Shown here: positions 11,224-26,200 of the stretch, piece by piece
Numbering within the stretch: position 1 is the first letter of the stretch
Layout: each line of letters begins with the position of its first letter
Source of the DNA: Vanilla planifolia
Taxonomy: Eukaryota > Streptophyta > Magnoliopsida > Asparagales > Orchidaceae
Direction: 5' to 3'
DNA: 64,000 nt
Assembly (NCBI GenBank): GCA_023846275.1
Contig: CM043872.1
Coordinates: 29,378,670 to 29,442,669, forward strand
Translations under genes and position numbers: made by a program
Notes under the pieces: model-generated
Told to the model about the DNA's origin: nothing
Seen by the model: only the letters and a program-made list of their open reading frames with translations
Database searches by the model: none

Positions 11224-14200
11224 TTATGCAAGCAAATTTGGTGGTAGAACTTTGTAAGGGTTCAAAATGCCTTTGGGATCCAACAGTTTTTTAAGAGAAA
11301 CCATTACTTTCACCTGAAACATAGAACAGAATACACTGAGCTAAGTAAAACCTAAAATGGACTAAACAAATGTACCAAAGGTTTGTGTAAGAAAATATCA
11401 ATAACCGTTACGTGAACTAAATTAGTTATTAGAAAAGATGTAATGAATTGAAAACAGACTTCCCAAATATACTCTCTAAATGACAGCTTGTTCCACCGAG
11501 ACCTTCCACCACTGCCGATGCCAAAGCTTCGTCATTCTGCACCATCGACCATCCCCTTTCTTTGGTGCTGCAGGCCTGCACTACTCTAGCAGCCTTATCC
11601 TGATTTCAACTCCAACTTTGACCATCTTCGATCCCTCGTTCCTTATCTGAGACCTCTCACTAATCACTGTGTTCCCTTTTGTTCTCCTCTTCCTCTCCTA
11701 TCTGCTCTATTCCGGCCACCTATTCAAAGAAGAGTCGCACGGCTACATGTTTGGCGAGTAAGGCAAAAGTGAGTGTTGCTCGTGGTGAGGATGAGAACAC
11801 AGCTATAGAGGTTGCATTGAACGTTGCTAATAAGTTAGTTGGGGCATTATGTGACAAAAGGCAAAATTTGTGATGCTTGATGCAGATGTGGTAAGAGCCG
11901 GATTGCAGGAAGATGAGGAATCTGAGAATGGGAATGTCGCTCAAGAGAGAAGGGTGAGCATTCACATTGCTGTGGCGGGAGTGGTTGGCCTGCAAGATAT
12001 TCTGGTTGGCATTGGCATACGAGATCAAGGTGGGTTCTCTCAAGGTGTTTGACATATTGTCGCATTGAAAGTATTTGTGAATTTTGGAAGGGAATTGCTG
12101 GCTGCTAAAAGAACTAGTGCCAAGAATTTCTTCGAAACTCCTCTTGCGGGTGTTCAGGACCAACAAGAAGTCATGGTGGAGTAGCTCTAATGCCAATTTG
12201 GCTGGTTGACAAATCTTTCATTCAAAGTGATGCTATTGCTATGTATCCTTGTTTGTGAGATCGAGGCCATTATTCAATCTAATGATTTTGTTGGCCACTT
12301 CTATGGGGAGAGAGTTCTCGTTTTTATGGCTTGCCAGAGAATTGAAATGGCGATGGCTTGCCAGTTCAAGTGTCAAGTTTCGATCTCAATTGTATTGTCC
12401 CACAGTTTGGAAAACTGTTAATTGTGATATGATTTGACATGAAGGGTTATGGACAATGGGGAGAAAAGTTTGGGTTTTGATGCTGGATATTTGGTTTCCA
12501 CTATTCAAGCCTAGTCATACAACAATTAGGTCTACACTAACTTGAGTTAAGTTCCCTATGCTTTATTGCGATAAGGAGAATATTACTATTGCATTGTTGT
12601 AGCTATTGGTGATTCATTAAAGATTGATGGCCTGAATTAGTGAGAGGGAGAGTTCTACTTCTGCTAGACTTTGCATTCGAATAGGTCTTTCGCATTCTTT
12701 TAAACCTGGAATGTAGCTTGAGAACTCTCTTGAGTATTCAAATCAACATTCTGAATATGAATGATTGCCTCTCATTTTTACTTAGTTGCGGTTAAGTAGG
12801 ACACAACATAGGTGCTTGCCAATAGGTGCAACTTGTCGCAGATAGCTCCAATATACTGTGTAAGGATGTAGGGTTGGCTAAAACAAAACTGGTATCTAAA
12901 ACTACATTTAACCTACATGAGGCCTTGGGGGGAGAAGAAGCACAGGACGTGCAAGAGCTAAGTCTTTGAATGATATTTGCACCAAGGGGTAGACGGGTGA
13001 TTGGAGGGAATATGGTAATAGTAAGTAGATTTTCTAAGCATGTGGGTACCCTAAACGAGACATGGATGGGACATAATGTTCAAAGACGTCAACGGGATGG
13101 CCCACGCAATGCAAGGTTCTCAAGAGACAAGCTTCACTTATATATGCAACGGTTGTTGCTCATCCTGCAATGCACATCACACAGGTAGTGCGAATAGATG
13201 CTCCCATGCACATAAGCGCTATGCCTAGGTGCACCTCGACGGATCTACTAGAGAGAGGAAAGCAGTCACTGCAGATTGACAACAGTGTTGTCTTGGCTAT
13301 GCATTGCACTACGACAGTGATTAGATCAAGCTTCAGGGAAAGTGTAACTAAATGGCTTCAAAGAATCAACATCACGAGTTGAATGACCCCGGCCCACATA
13401 TGAAGGAACCGGTTAGAAATATAGGAAAAGTTCACCAGGTCATTAAGGAGTTGGTACTCTCTATTCTCTTATTCCCTCTCTATGATTGAAGTTGTATCAT
13501 AGAATATTCGTGAGGTTAGATCTACACCCTCAATAAACTACCTACAAAAAACTGTTCATTAGCATGCCATTTTTCCAGTATCACTATCGAAAACAAGATT
13601 CTCATTCTTCTTTCACTGTAATACTAATCGAATTTTAGGAAAAAATTGAGATATCTGATAGAGCCCTCAGTGACCAAGTTTGGTGGCATTATTACTCAAG
13701 GTCCGCATTCTTAGCCACATCAAACAAGTTATTCTTGAGGTTGATGCAGGAGGCAATTTTGTGGATTTTCTACTTGATTTATGAATCAAAACACTTCCCA
13801 TTTGAAGGAACATATTTATCCTTCAAACCGTTGATAAGTAGCTCCTCCCTATGGTTGTTGTATAGATGATTTCAGCGTTATCCTTTCCTAGAATGAAAAG
13901 AAGGGAGGCCAAACATTTCACTTTACCATCACAAAGAAGGAATTCTCGAAGTTCATTAGTTTTGCTGAGTGATGTACTATGGGTTTTATTGATAGCCTAT
14001 ATGCCTAGTGCAAAAATAATCTTAATTCAACTCATATTTTTGAGAGAACAGATAAGACATTTTTCAATCCATTAGCATTTCAGCCTTTCCTAGGCACTTT
14101 TGTGCATAACCTGATGCATATTGGTTCGAACCATTGACCTTATTGATTTAGTTTCAACACATAAAGTTCCTTCTTTTTGACAATTGTTTGAAATTTGAGG

Positions 14201-17200
14201 ATATCTAGTTCACTAGTCCTGAGGCTAGGAATGTGGTTTTCTAAGCTTGGCCTAGGCATGCCAAGGGGAGAGCTTCCTCCAAGCTTTGTGCCCTCAGCAA
14301 GTGGGGCAAGGAGTTTGGGAACCCTACTTCAACCAACAACTTGAGCAAGGGACTTCTAACTTACAAAGTAAGGAAATAGACATGCTCAGGAAGGGGAGCA
14401 CTAACATCTTCATCTTATTACATAGTATCACAATAGGCTTACTAGAGCAAAGATCTAGTGGTGCCAGTGTAACAAATCCAAATGAGCCTATTTTGGCAAT
14501 CTTAACACTAGTTTCTTTTATACCATTGCCACAACAAGAAGTCAAGACAATCATATTCATGAACTTATAAATTCAAAAGGCACCATGGAGATCACCCAAG
14601 ACAAGATTTTTAAGATACTACTTGTGATTGTTTTCACCAAAAGTGAATTGCTCCACATGGGATTTAGAGTGTTATCTAGTCTTTAGATTTTAACTAGGCC
14701 CCAAACGTTGATGGCATTACTACGTGTTTTCTAAAAGGTTTTTGAGGTGTCATGCAGACAGAAATGTTAAGGGCAATTAAGTAGGTTTTCACTACTGCAA
14801 GTCGACCCAGTGGTGGGACACTGTGTTGTTTCTTATTCTTAAAGTTAGAGATGTTTCTTCTCCTAATTAGTGTCAACTCATAATCTTGCATGTCATTTAT
14901 AAAGTAATGAAAAAAGTTCTGATTTGTAGACTTCAGCATACCCTCCCAGATCTTAATGCCCTTAAACAAAAGGATTTTGTGAGCGACCAATCTATTTCAC
15001 ATAATGTTCTATTGTCCTAGGAGATCAGTCATCGAGAGTTCACCTCTTTTTCAACTTAGGGCCTCATGGCTATTAAAAAGTTCAAGTGGAGCAAACATAA
15101 GACTGCATCCATTGGGGCTTGCTCAATGCTATGCTTCGTCATATGAGATTTCTAGACATTTGGTGTGCATAGGTTCAAGCATGCATTGTTGAACCTAGGT
15201 ATGGTGTTCTTTGTAATGGCAAGCACCTTCCTTGGATCACTAGCTTGTGTCATCTTTATCAAGGATGCCCCTTATCTCATAATTTTTTCATCATCTACTC
15301 TAAGTACCTCTCATTTCAGATCCATCATTATCAAGCCCAAGTTGTGTCTACTATTTACCACCTTCTTTACATTGACGATGTGCTCCTCTATGGTCCTGCA
15401 ATCTGATTGACTATTTCTACATTCCAGAACATCCTACACTCTTATGAGTCTACTGCTAAATGGTTGGTAAACCATCTCAAGTCAAGCATTATCTACAATA
15501 AAGACATGAGCAACAAGCACAATAAAATGATCACAAACAAGTTAAAAATGAAGCAAGCTAAGGTAGGAAAGTATCTAGGCATCTTAATCATGAATATGAG
15601 GCTCAAGGCTGCTTATTTTGCCCATGTCATCCAGCATGTTATTGAAAAGGTTTTTAATTGGGGTGTGATGCAGTTATAATTGGTGGGCTGGGTGGTTCTT
15701 ACCAACTCTGTTCTCTCAACAAACCTTATGTATAATATGTCTCATACTTTGGTCTCAATGGGGTTCTTTTGAAGATCGAGAAGATTATTTGAGTTTTCAT
15801 TTGCGACAGGTCTCACTCCATTTCTTACATTATATTGACTGGAAATTTATTGCTAAACCAAAGGAAATGGGTAAGCTGGGCATTCAAAGGCTTGAGTGGT
15901 ATATGACTGCTATTACTTCCCATACATGGTGATTTGTGGATTATGAAAATTCCCTCGAGATACATACTATAGAGGCCAAGTATAAGAATTGCACCCCCCA
16001 TGTTCAAAGCCCACCGTGACGACTCCATTGTTTTGAAGCTACTTTGCATTGCTAGTGATTTAGTGCATCATAATATAGTCCTAGTTTATTGATCATAGCT
16101 CTAACATCTCGACTTCTTCTGATAGCTAGATTGGATTGCATGCTTTGAATGCATGGCTGACATTTATCAATATGGATTTGAAGCTATCACAATCCCCATA
16201 GGATTCCCTAAATGCATCAAGTAGGTGGGAGAAGGACACTATCATGAGCCATATTGGTGGAGAATTAACTTGCTAGATCATTCACATCTGCCACGTGCCA
16301 CGGACTGTAGGTGATTGCCTAGTTTGGTGCAACTTAGAGGCAGCAAAGCCAAACTATGCAGCTCTTGACATCTCTTGCTTGGACCAAGATACTAGGCGCA
16401 CATGTCGTGGTGCCTTGGAATGGAAACTGTGCACGCAGTTGTGGGTTTAGGCTTTTTTATGGTGCCTCTAGCATGACACTCAGTCAATGTGTGATTGGCT
16501 TGTAACGCTCAGTCTATGGGCTCATTAAAATGATTGGATTCCACGGGATAATAAACAAATATACTTTTTACTAGACAGACACAATGATCTTGATGTGCCA
16601 TCTAAAAGCATAGATTAATATATAAATATGCTCTTTACTAGACAAACACAATGATCATGATGTACCATCTAAAAGCATAGAGTGCTTTGCATGAAATAAG
16701 GAACCATATGCAGTGTATCAACTAAAACAATAAGAAGTAAAGAAATAGAGGGGAAAAAAAAAACCAGAGATGAAGGAGATGATGCACGATAGCTTTAATA
16801 AGCATTTTGCTTATGAAATGCTTTGTTTACTTTACGCCAGGAAAAAAAACTATAAAATTCAACCGCTCGATAAATTTAAAAAGTAACCATAGAATAGAAC
16901 ATTAGATAAGTACAGTTTCTGCAGATTTGCTGTAGTGAATCTTATCTGCTTTCATAAGGCCTAAGCCATGCTCTGCACTGATACTTCCTCGGTGGTGTGT
17001 TGTCCACTCATAAACGAAGGGCTCAATTTGATTAAGAATCTGGAGAAAATAAGAAAGCCAGATTAAACAGCTTAATATTGAAGAAAATAATTGCAAGTAA
17101 CCTTGGATGTCTACCTTTTCATCATAATTGGTTGTTAAGATGTTGAGGTGCAAGTTACCATCTCCAAGGTGACCATAACCTATTACGTCAGCCGCATTGC

Positions 17201-20200
17201 CTCCAATTCAGAACATGAGAAAGGTTAGCTTTTAACCAAATGAGCAAGCTTTTACTGTTTATAAGCACTTTTGGAGCTGTTATTAATCAATTTGAACTGA
17301 ATATACAAGCCATTGCCTAAACGACAAGCCAAAATAACGTCAAAATAATCACCAAGACGTGCTCGGATTTCCTCAACAATAGAATAGAGTGTTTCCACAG
17401 GTAATGACAAGTCATATTTGTACACTGCACCAGCCTTCCCAGTTGCTTCAGCAATACCCTGCAACAATAAATCTGTTATAATTCTAATTTCTCCTTCATG
17501 ATTATGAGAATATTAACTTTAATATTATTTTAAAATAAACTTATAATAAATATATTTATATACAATACCCAGTTTACGTATTGCATTTGCATAGCACTTA
17601 CATGCTACTTTTTACAAATTAGCATTAGATCATGAGAGACGATTTAGAGACCTAAAAGAGTGAACTATAGATATAATGTAGATCAAAGGAGTGATAAATA
17701 AGATAGTTTCTAAAATTTCCCCGATGCTTAACAACTTCTAGAATCAAACTGGCCAACCAACACAAAGTAGGTCAAAGTTGTTATGACAAGAAACTTGAAC
17801 AAAACTTGGCTTTACAATGGCTGGTTGGAAAATGGTTGAAGGTCAAAAAATATAAAAAAAAAAAAAAAAAAGACTTGTTAAAGTGGGAGACCGCTACAAA
17901 TAACTTTCGATCACTTCATCTTGCATCCTTTGCTGCTTGAAGACCATTTGGTTTATTTGCTTTTCAAACTTTTGATTTCCACAATGACAGAATTGACAAA
18001 GTTTTCTGGTTTGGTTGATTGTTTTTGAAAATTTACATATAATTCTTGAGTCTTTTGTCTTTAGACTCTTCTTAGTTTTATCAACAACTACAATATCATT
18101 AACAAAAGCATAGATTCAGCACTTTCCTAGGAAAAGACTAGTAAGAACATCCGTCGCTGAAGCAATAAGATAGACATTAAGGTTTGGTCTTGATAAAGTT
18201 CAACTGTTATCGAGAACTCCTAATCAAACCATGTTGATTGTGGACATAACTGTGATCGAGAACTCTTAATCAAACCTCGTTGATTGTATACATATTATTG
18301 CTCTATTATACATATCCTCAATGAATTAAATCTATGCAAAGTTAACCTTAACCTTTAGTAGAATTTTCAAAGTTTTTCTCTTGATTCTCTACCATATTCC
18401 TACTCTAGATCACCAAAAATTAATTGAAGAACTTTTCTTCTTATCCAAAACTTTCCTATTAAACCTCTCATTGAGTGTAGAATCTCAATCATCTACCTTT
18501 CCATTAGCTAATCAATTTAGTTCCCTTGCAATCAGTAGAATTCCCTAATGCACCCCTCATGTTCTTATAAATAAGTACCAAATCATTTTTGCTCTGCTCA
18601 TTCAGCAACTTATTTGTCATCAAAGAAAATACTGAAAACTTAGCAAGTCAAGAAAGATCTTCGAAATATTTCCATACATTCATCACAATGGCATCCACTC
18701 CTATTATTTTTTCACATTTCAATTTTTTTAATGGATTTTTTACTTCCATTTTATTGATACAACCATAAAAAGTAAAATTTCTATTTTCATCAATTTTCTT
18801 GTCACAATCCTAATGAAAAAGCTTATGAAAATAGCTCATCTACCTAAATTTAATATTAAGCATCCTCAACTTAACCTTTTTGATCATCATTGATACAATT
18901 TACTTGTTCAAAAACTTCAGTTTTCTTCTATTTTGCTTTGAAAATTCTATTCATGTGCCCTTCTGCCTCCTATCAAAATTTTTATATAAATTTTAAGAAA
19001 TTGCTTTCTTAGTATCATTAATTCATTCTGGTTTATATCCCTTCTAGTTCTTTACTCTTGGTTAATGGCAAAACTTCAACACTTCAATACTAACACAGAT
19101 ATCTTATTTCCACCACCAAGGATTTTTGTAATTTAGAACATATCCTTAAGCTTTGCTTCCACAACTATACCTCACCATTAAATCTCTAAGCACTTCCTTA
19201 GCCATATTAATAATAAAACTAATAACAACATCCCATATAAAATTTACTGTATCATATATACCTTAAAAACATAGCCCCAGCACTTTATTCTTGAATGAAT
19301 TTTTATTGCAATTAATAAAATGCCACTAACTACTATAATATATTGCTCCAACTTCTTATTTCTCCTTATAAGCTTTAAGGAGACAAGTAAGATCATTAAT
19401 CAATGTTGAATGTTCAAGTATTCTCTTGGTATAATCTTATAATTTTAGCAATCTACATATTCTTTTTCTTTATAAATAAATAATTAATCCATATTTTAGA
19501 AACTCCACCCATATAAGTAATAAAATATTTTCTCATTTATTTTTTAAAATATACAAAGTAGGACATATCTTAAAATTTGACATTTACTGAGCAAAGAACC
19601 AGCACAATAAGAATAAAAAATCAATTTAACCTCGCGAATTTGCCAAAATGATGCTGCTTGATTTAAGTCTTGTGCTATAACTCCATCAGAAATGAGGCCT
19701 GCCTCCATTGAGCGAAGTAGGAAAGCTTCAAGTTTGGTCCTAAAAGTTTGCCCAAACGAGATTTAGGATAATCTGATTCCAATTTCCTCAGCCAGAAAAG
19801 ATTTAAAATAGCCAACACTTGAAGTAGATAAAACAAATATACAAAAAAACAGATGCATTTGAAGAAAGAACTATTTGTTCAAACAACTGGTCATTTCTTG
19901 TACTAATAATTCATTTAAAATCATAGTCTTCCAAGTTGCGTAGACAAATTAAAATATGCACGGGTAATGCTTTTATTACGTTCTGACAATATGCATATTT
20001 TCAAACTGACGTTGACCTCAGTATAAAGGAGAGGGATAAAGCCAACTAACATACAATTCACTGGCTATCAACTATAAAAGCATTATCAAGATCAATCTTT
20101 CACAGGATATGGAGACTTCTGCAAGAAGATGCGGAACAATATGTATGACAAAAATGTAACAAATTTGAAATACATCAACTCTTAAAAAGCAACACTAAGG

Positions 20201-23200
20201 AGCAAAGTAACCAATACTCGGGAATAGAATAGCATTTAAAATCAAAAGAACTAAATTCTGAAATTCATTGATCATGAATAAATGCCACACTTAAAAGTTT
20301 GAAGCCTCCAAAAAATTTAGTACATGACAAAGAAATCGCACAGAGAAACATACAAAACAGTGAAAATAAACTTACCGGTCATATGATTCATCACTACTGG
20401 TTGTTTCAACAAGAACATAAAATTTATATGATGAGGAAGGTAAGGGATTGCGAGCTCCCTCTATGTATTTCAGAGCCTGTGAACTCAATACATAGAACAA
20501 CGATTAATCAGGGACTAGCATAATAGAAATCAAGTTAGATTTGAAGGTTCAGAAATCTTTAATATTCAAAAAAGAACCAATTAAGCATTAAAAGTAAGAT
20601 AGTATCAATCATAGCTTAATACATAATTGAAGTATTAGGGATTAGGGATTAAGAAATAAGCATAATTAATGTTATGTTCTAACACAAGATATGAAAAAGC
20701 TCTTATTTATTAAAAAAGACTAACACAATGGTACATGAGATTCACGGAAACAAAAAATAAATTGCATTCATTTTTATGTTTGCCATGTTTTACCCATACA
20801 AACACATATATGGATGTATATAAATCTATGTTTATATCTATAACTATCTGTCTATTTATCTATCTATTTATGTGTGCATTTTCCCAAGCAGTCACTTAAG
20901 AAATCAGTTTCACCAGCATACACTCTAATAGAGATACTAATAGAATACATGAAGGGAACTCCGTGGTTCATAAGATGCATTCAAAGTATTCACTTTCCAT
21001 TTTTGGCCCCATAAATGATAATGGCAACATCAACAATATACAAGTATCATAATATATTATCACAAATATTCTCACATAAGATTGTGAAACACAACTAATA
21101 AATTTTTCTTGCATGTTTATGATTAGATCGGCAAAAAAGAATCCATCTATCCTTGAATCAAGGCGAGCGGGCCGGCAAGTGAGTAAGCGTGCATTCCCAA
21201 GCAGCCACTAAAGAAATTTATCTCAATATTGTAGGCTCTAATCAATACTAATATTGTACATGAAGTAAACTCCATGGATCATTAGTAGCATCCAAAGTAT
21301 TTGCTTTCAAATTTTAGCCCAATAAATGATAATAGCAATATCAATAATATGCAATATAAGTATTATAATATAATATCACAAATATTCTCACATGATGTTT
21401 GTGAAACTGAGCTACCTATTTTCTTACATGTTCATGAATTAAATCAAACAAAAAGAATTCATCTGTCCTTGGAAGAAGAATTGCCTATGATTAGAAGCAA
21501 GAAAACGTCTCAAAAGCTCAAAAAGATACTAATAAATGCATACATTCTTATATTTGTTTATGTTTTGCACATGCAAACACACATAGATCTCTCTCTAATA
21601 GTGTACATGAAGTAAGTAGTATCCAAAGTATTTGCTTTCAACTTTTAACCCAATAAATGATAATAGCAATATCAATAATATGCAAGATAAGTATTATAAT
21701 ATAATATCACAAATATTCTCACATGATGTTTGTGAAACTGAGCTAACTATTTTCCTACATGTTCATGAATTAAATCAAACAAAAAGAATTCATCTGTCCT
21801 TGAAAGAAGAATTTCCTATGATTAGAAGCAAGAAAACGTCTCAAAAGCTCAAAAATATACTAATAAATGCATACATTTTTATATTAGTTTATGTTTTGCA
21901 CATTCAAACACCCATAGATCTCTCTCTAATAGTGTACCTGAAGTAAACTCCATGGATCATTAGTAGCATCCAAAGTATTTGCTTTCAATTTTTAGCCCAA
22001 TAAATGATAATGGCAATATCATAATATGCAAGATAAGTATTATAATATAATATCACAAATATTCTCACATGATGTTTGTGAAGCTGAGCTAACTATTTTC
22101 TTACATGTTCATGAATTAAATCAAACAAAAAGAATTCATCTGTCCTTGAAAGAAGAATTGCCCATGATTAGAAGCAAGAAAACGTCTCAAAAGTTCAAAA
22201 ATATACTAATAAATGCATACTTTTTTATATTTGTTTATGTTTTGCACATGCAAACACACAGATCTCTCTCTCTCTCTCTACATATATATATATAACGTAC
22301 AATTAGCTATTTAAGAAAAGGTATCACAATATAAAAGGTATCATAACATAGTATCACAAATACTCCCACATGAGGTTTTTGAAACTCAGCTAATTAATTT
22401 TTCTTGCATATTCATGAATCAGATCAACCAAAAAGTATTTGTTTGTCATTGAATGAAGATTTTCCTATGATTAGAAGCTTGAGAACATAAAAAAAACTCA
22501 AAAATAAATTGATAAATGTGTTCATTTTTATGTTTGTTTATGTTTTGCATATACAAACACATATATATATGTATCTATATGTTTGTCTCACTGATACAGA
22601 CTCTAATAGATGCTCTAACAGATACAAATAGTGTACATGAAGTGGACTCCATGGATCATTAGTAGCATCCAAAGTACTTGCTTTTGGTTTTTAGTTTCGC
22701 AAATGATGATAGCGATACTAATAATATACAAGCTAAGTATCATAATAAAGAATCAAAAGTATTCTCACACAAGGTTTGCGAAGCTGAAATAATTAATTTT
22801 TCTCACGTGTTCATGAATCAGATTAACCACAATGAATCCATCTATCCTTGAATAGAGATTTGCCTATGATTAGAAGCTAGAAAACATCTCAAATTCTGAA
22901 ACATTTTAACTGGACAAGTCTAACAACTTCTGAAGGGGCACAGATGCTCAAGTTTACTCTTTTATCTAATTGGTCCTTCCCTTGCATTATTCAAAAGACA
23001 TTTCACCATCATTAAAAACAAATATGATGGAATTAAAATCTGGGAACCAAAGCAGGGTCTTCAAAATAATCATTGCTCCATGAAACATCAAGGGGCATTT
23101 ATCCAAAGAGAATAATCCAATAAAAAAGTGCTCAAATTCCTTCGAAAAATTTTTATAATATCAAGATCAGGCCATCAAGATATCTGTCAATTTTAGTTTC

Positions 23201-26200
23201 TATTAGAATAAAAATTATGAAGTACATATTACATACACATCAAATTTCATGACTTCTGTGGTCACACAATTTATTAGATTTGGACCCTTCATTTTAGTCT
23301 ATTTCAATTGCAAGAAGTTGAAAATCAATGCATTCTACTGCAAAAGAAGTCAGGCAATTCTGTGATAACCTACTCCTAATAAAAAAGTACTTTCACCTGG
23401 ATTGGAATACTCTATCATTCTCAAGCACAATTTTGTTCTCACACAAAGAATTTTGTTACAGAAGACAAACCATACCCAGAATGTCACAGGTTGGGCATAT
23501 AGCTGAAAAACATTATAAATTTTAGCTAGGTAAGAAAAAGTATCGCTAGTTTATTTAACAATTATTAGGTCATGAAAAAGACACCAAATTAATTCTAATC
23601 TAACAACCCATTAGGAGGTTGAATTTATAAAATAATCCTGAGGAACGATAAAATAAAGAGATGAAAGTTCGAAATTGCACATTAATCAGTGAAAAATAAG
23701 TTGAGTGTTTACCATTATTACAGAGTTGTAATCCATGAATTCAAATGCAGAAATGGCATCACCCAGGCCACGCCTTGCTTCTGCAAGTAGTTTCTGAATG
23801 CCGAAAAAAGCCATGCGATAAGCAAGCTTGTAACATTACCACGAGATCCATGTTATCTTGAAGATCAAAATTCATTTACTTAATGATGAACTCAAAACAA
23901 AATGATGCCTTTCAAAAGACATGTAACAAATTTTCCCTTCACAAACTTAAGGCTTAATTTCTCCTTGACTACCCTCTTTTTGAAAACGAATTATGAGATG
24001 AATTCGACCACAATTATCGTAGCTTAAATGTACATATCACTGTTCCCATTACCAGCCATTGCATTATAAATATGTCAAGCCATAGATACAATTCCTCCTT
24101 AATTGTGATCTAGCATTCTGAATTAGGATTTTGGTTTCAACATTTTATCTTTGGCACTAAAATGACTGGCTGGTACATCCTAACATTTCTTGTCAAGATG
24201 TAAGATTCAAACAAGTAAGATGCAGTAAATTAGAACCTTTTTGTTACTATAATTGATATTAAACCATGCCACTATTATTTTGACGATTAAAATTACACTA
24301 GATGGTCTAAGAAGAAACCACATGATCTGCATTGACTTAGCTTAAAAGTGAACGATTACAAATTATAAAATGGAAGGGTTACCTGACAGCTTAGATAATC
24401 ATTGCAAGCAAGAAATGCAATATTTGTTGATGATAGCCTCCAAGGGGTGAGCACTACAACCTTTGTAATAATGCCCAAGGTTCCTTCACTTCCTGCACTG
24501 CATATATTGGTGTTCATGTCACCCTTACAGTTTATATAGAAGATAGATAATCACAAAATATTGGGTTTAAATGTAAAATAGTAAAATAGGCACCAATAAA
24601 GAGGTGCTTTAAGTCATATCCAGTGTTGTCCTTGCGCAAGGTTGTAAGCATATCAAGAATGGTTCCATCGGCTAAAACTACTTCAAGACCTAAAAGAGTA
24701 AAGTGAAAAGCAATTATTATTCACAAAAATTTTAAAAAAAAAGACAGATTCAACATGGAGGATCTCAAGCAGGAGAGAGTACAAGGAAAGATGCCTCGTA
24801 ATGGAGACAAAAGAGGACAAAAGAAAATAACAATACAGTCTGCAGCTACTGTACCGCAGCCATTAAAGAAATTTAATAAACTTGTTGAACAAACAGGCAG
24901 CATAGTTAAAAAAAATATATCTTGACAATTAGTCACAGGTAAAAAGTCAGCGAAAAGCTACATTAGCAGAGGAACCTTAACATTCAGAGTCTATCACCAA
25001 TTCTTTTACATTATGCTTCAATTTCATCGTATAGCAAACATAAAATAAAATAGCTAAGCTGTCAACAAAATATCTTCAAACTAGGAGTGACAATGATGCT
25101 TGAAAATCAAAGATAAAAAATTGGATAATTTTTTTGCTCAAATTGCACTTGGACCGATAACTAATGTGTCATGCTTAGCTCAAAACGATATCAGAACAAA
25201 CCCTTCCTATTCAAAGGCTGGATCAGATCAAGACCAAATTGAACATAAACTAAACTTAAGCTAAGGGCAGATCAAATCTATATCAGATCAACAACAGTCC
25301 TGCTTGAAGGAAAGAATTAATAAGAAAGCTGCCTATTCAAGCAAAAGTGTACCAAATTAAAGTTTTCCACCTGACCTAAAAGTTATGTAGTGAATGTAGC
25401 TTTTGCAAGCAGTTGGTCAGTCAAATATCTAAAGGACAAAGAAAATGAAGAATTGATATAATTGATTAATATTTTTTCTGCTTTTATTGGTTCAATCTTG
25501 GACCTAGACCATGACGTTTAGCACTAGTTGCATGCAAGTTCATTTGTTTTCCATTGTTTATTCAAAAGTCGCAAAAACAAGATTGAAATGTTAAAATGAT
25601 CTCATATAATCTGCATGTGATTCATAACTGTGAATTGTTCATTTTCTCTCAAGAATGTTCCTCCATACCCTTTTGGCAGATTCAATGATTCACCTAAGCT
25701 TATAACTTATTTTATTAAAATTGTTAATGAAAGGAATCCTAAGAAAAAGCCAAATGATTAAACCTTTTGAATCACATGCAGCTTAAATAAGACAATGATA
25801 ATGACATAGTTTAACAGCAATGTCAAACTGAACGTATGATCACAACTAAACCAGAGGTTTAACTCATCCGCCAGATGGGAAAACAATAACACTACATGCA
25901 ATTAGTCATAAAATTAAAAGGCATAGATTACCATACATATAGATCTACAAACTAGCTAGTATCATTACAAGTGTGTCATGATGAGAACAAGACAATCATT
26001 TGAAATATATCTAATAGAAAGCAAAAAGAACAGTACAAATAATTTTTAGACAAAATTTCTGTATAATTATAATGTAATAAGAGAGTATAATTCACAACTG
26101 ATTGTTACATTTTGTTGAAAATGAATGTATTTCTCTTATGCTCTTATCTAAAATTAAAAAAAACTTTGAATAATAACATACAGTTATTTCACAAATACAT

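Noticed and set aside
11720-12196. 158-codon minus-strand open frame
   Set aside because: It lies antisense to the ORF1-like part of the LINE and has no independent support.
21301-22295. Three open frames of 89-104 codons with nearly the same protein sequence
   Set aside because: They recur only because the intronic tandem units are alike. They have no family match that I can see, biased composition, and lie inside D2HGDH intron 9.
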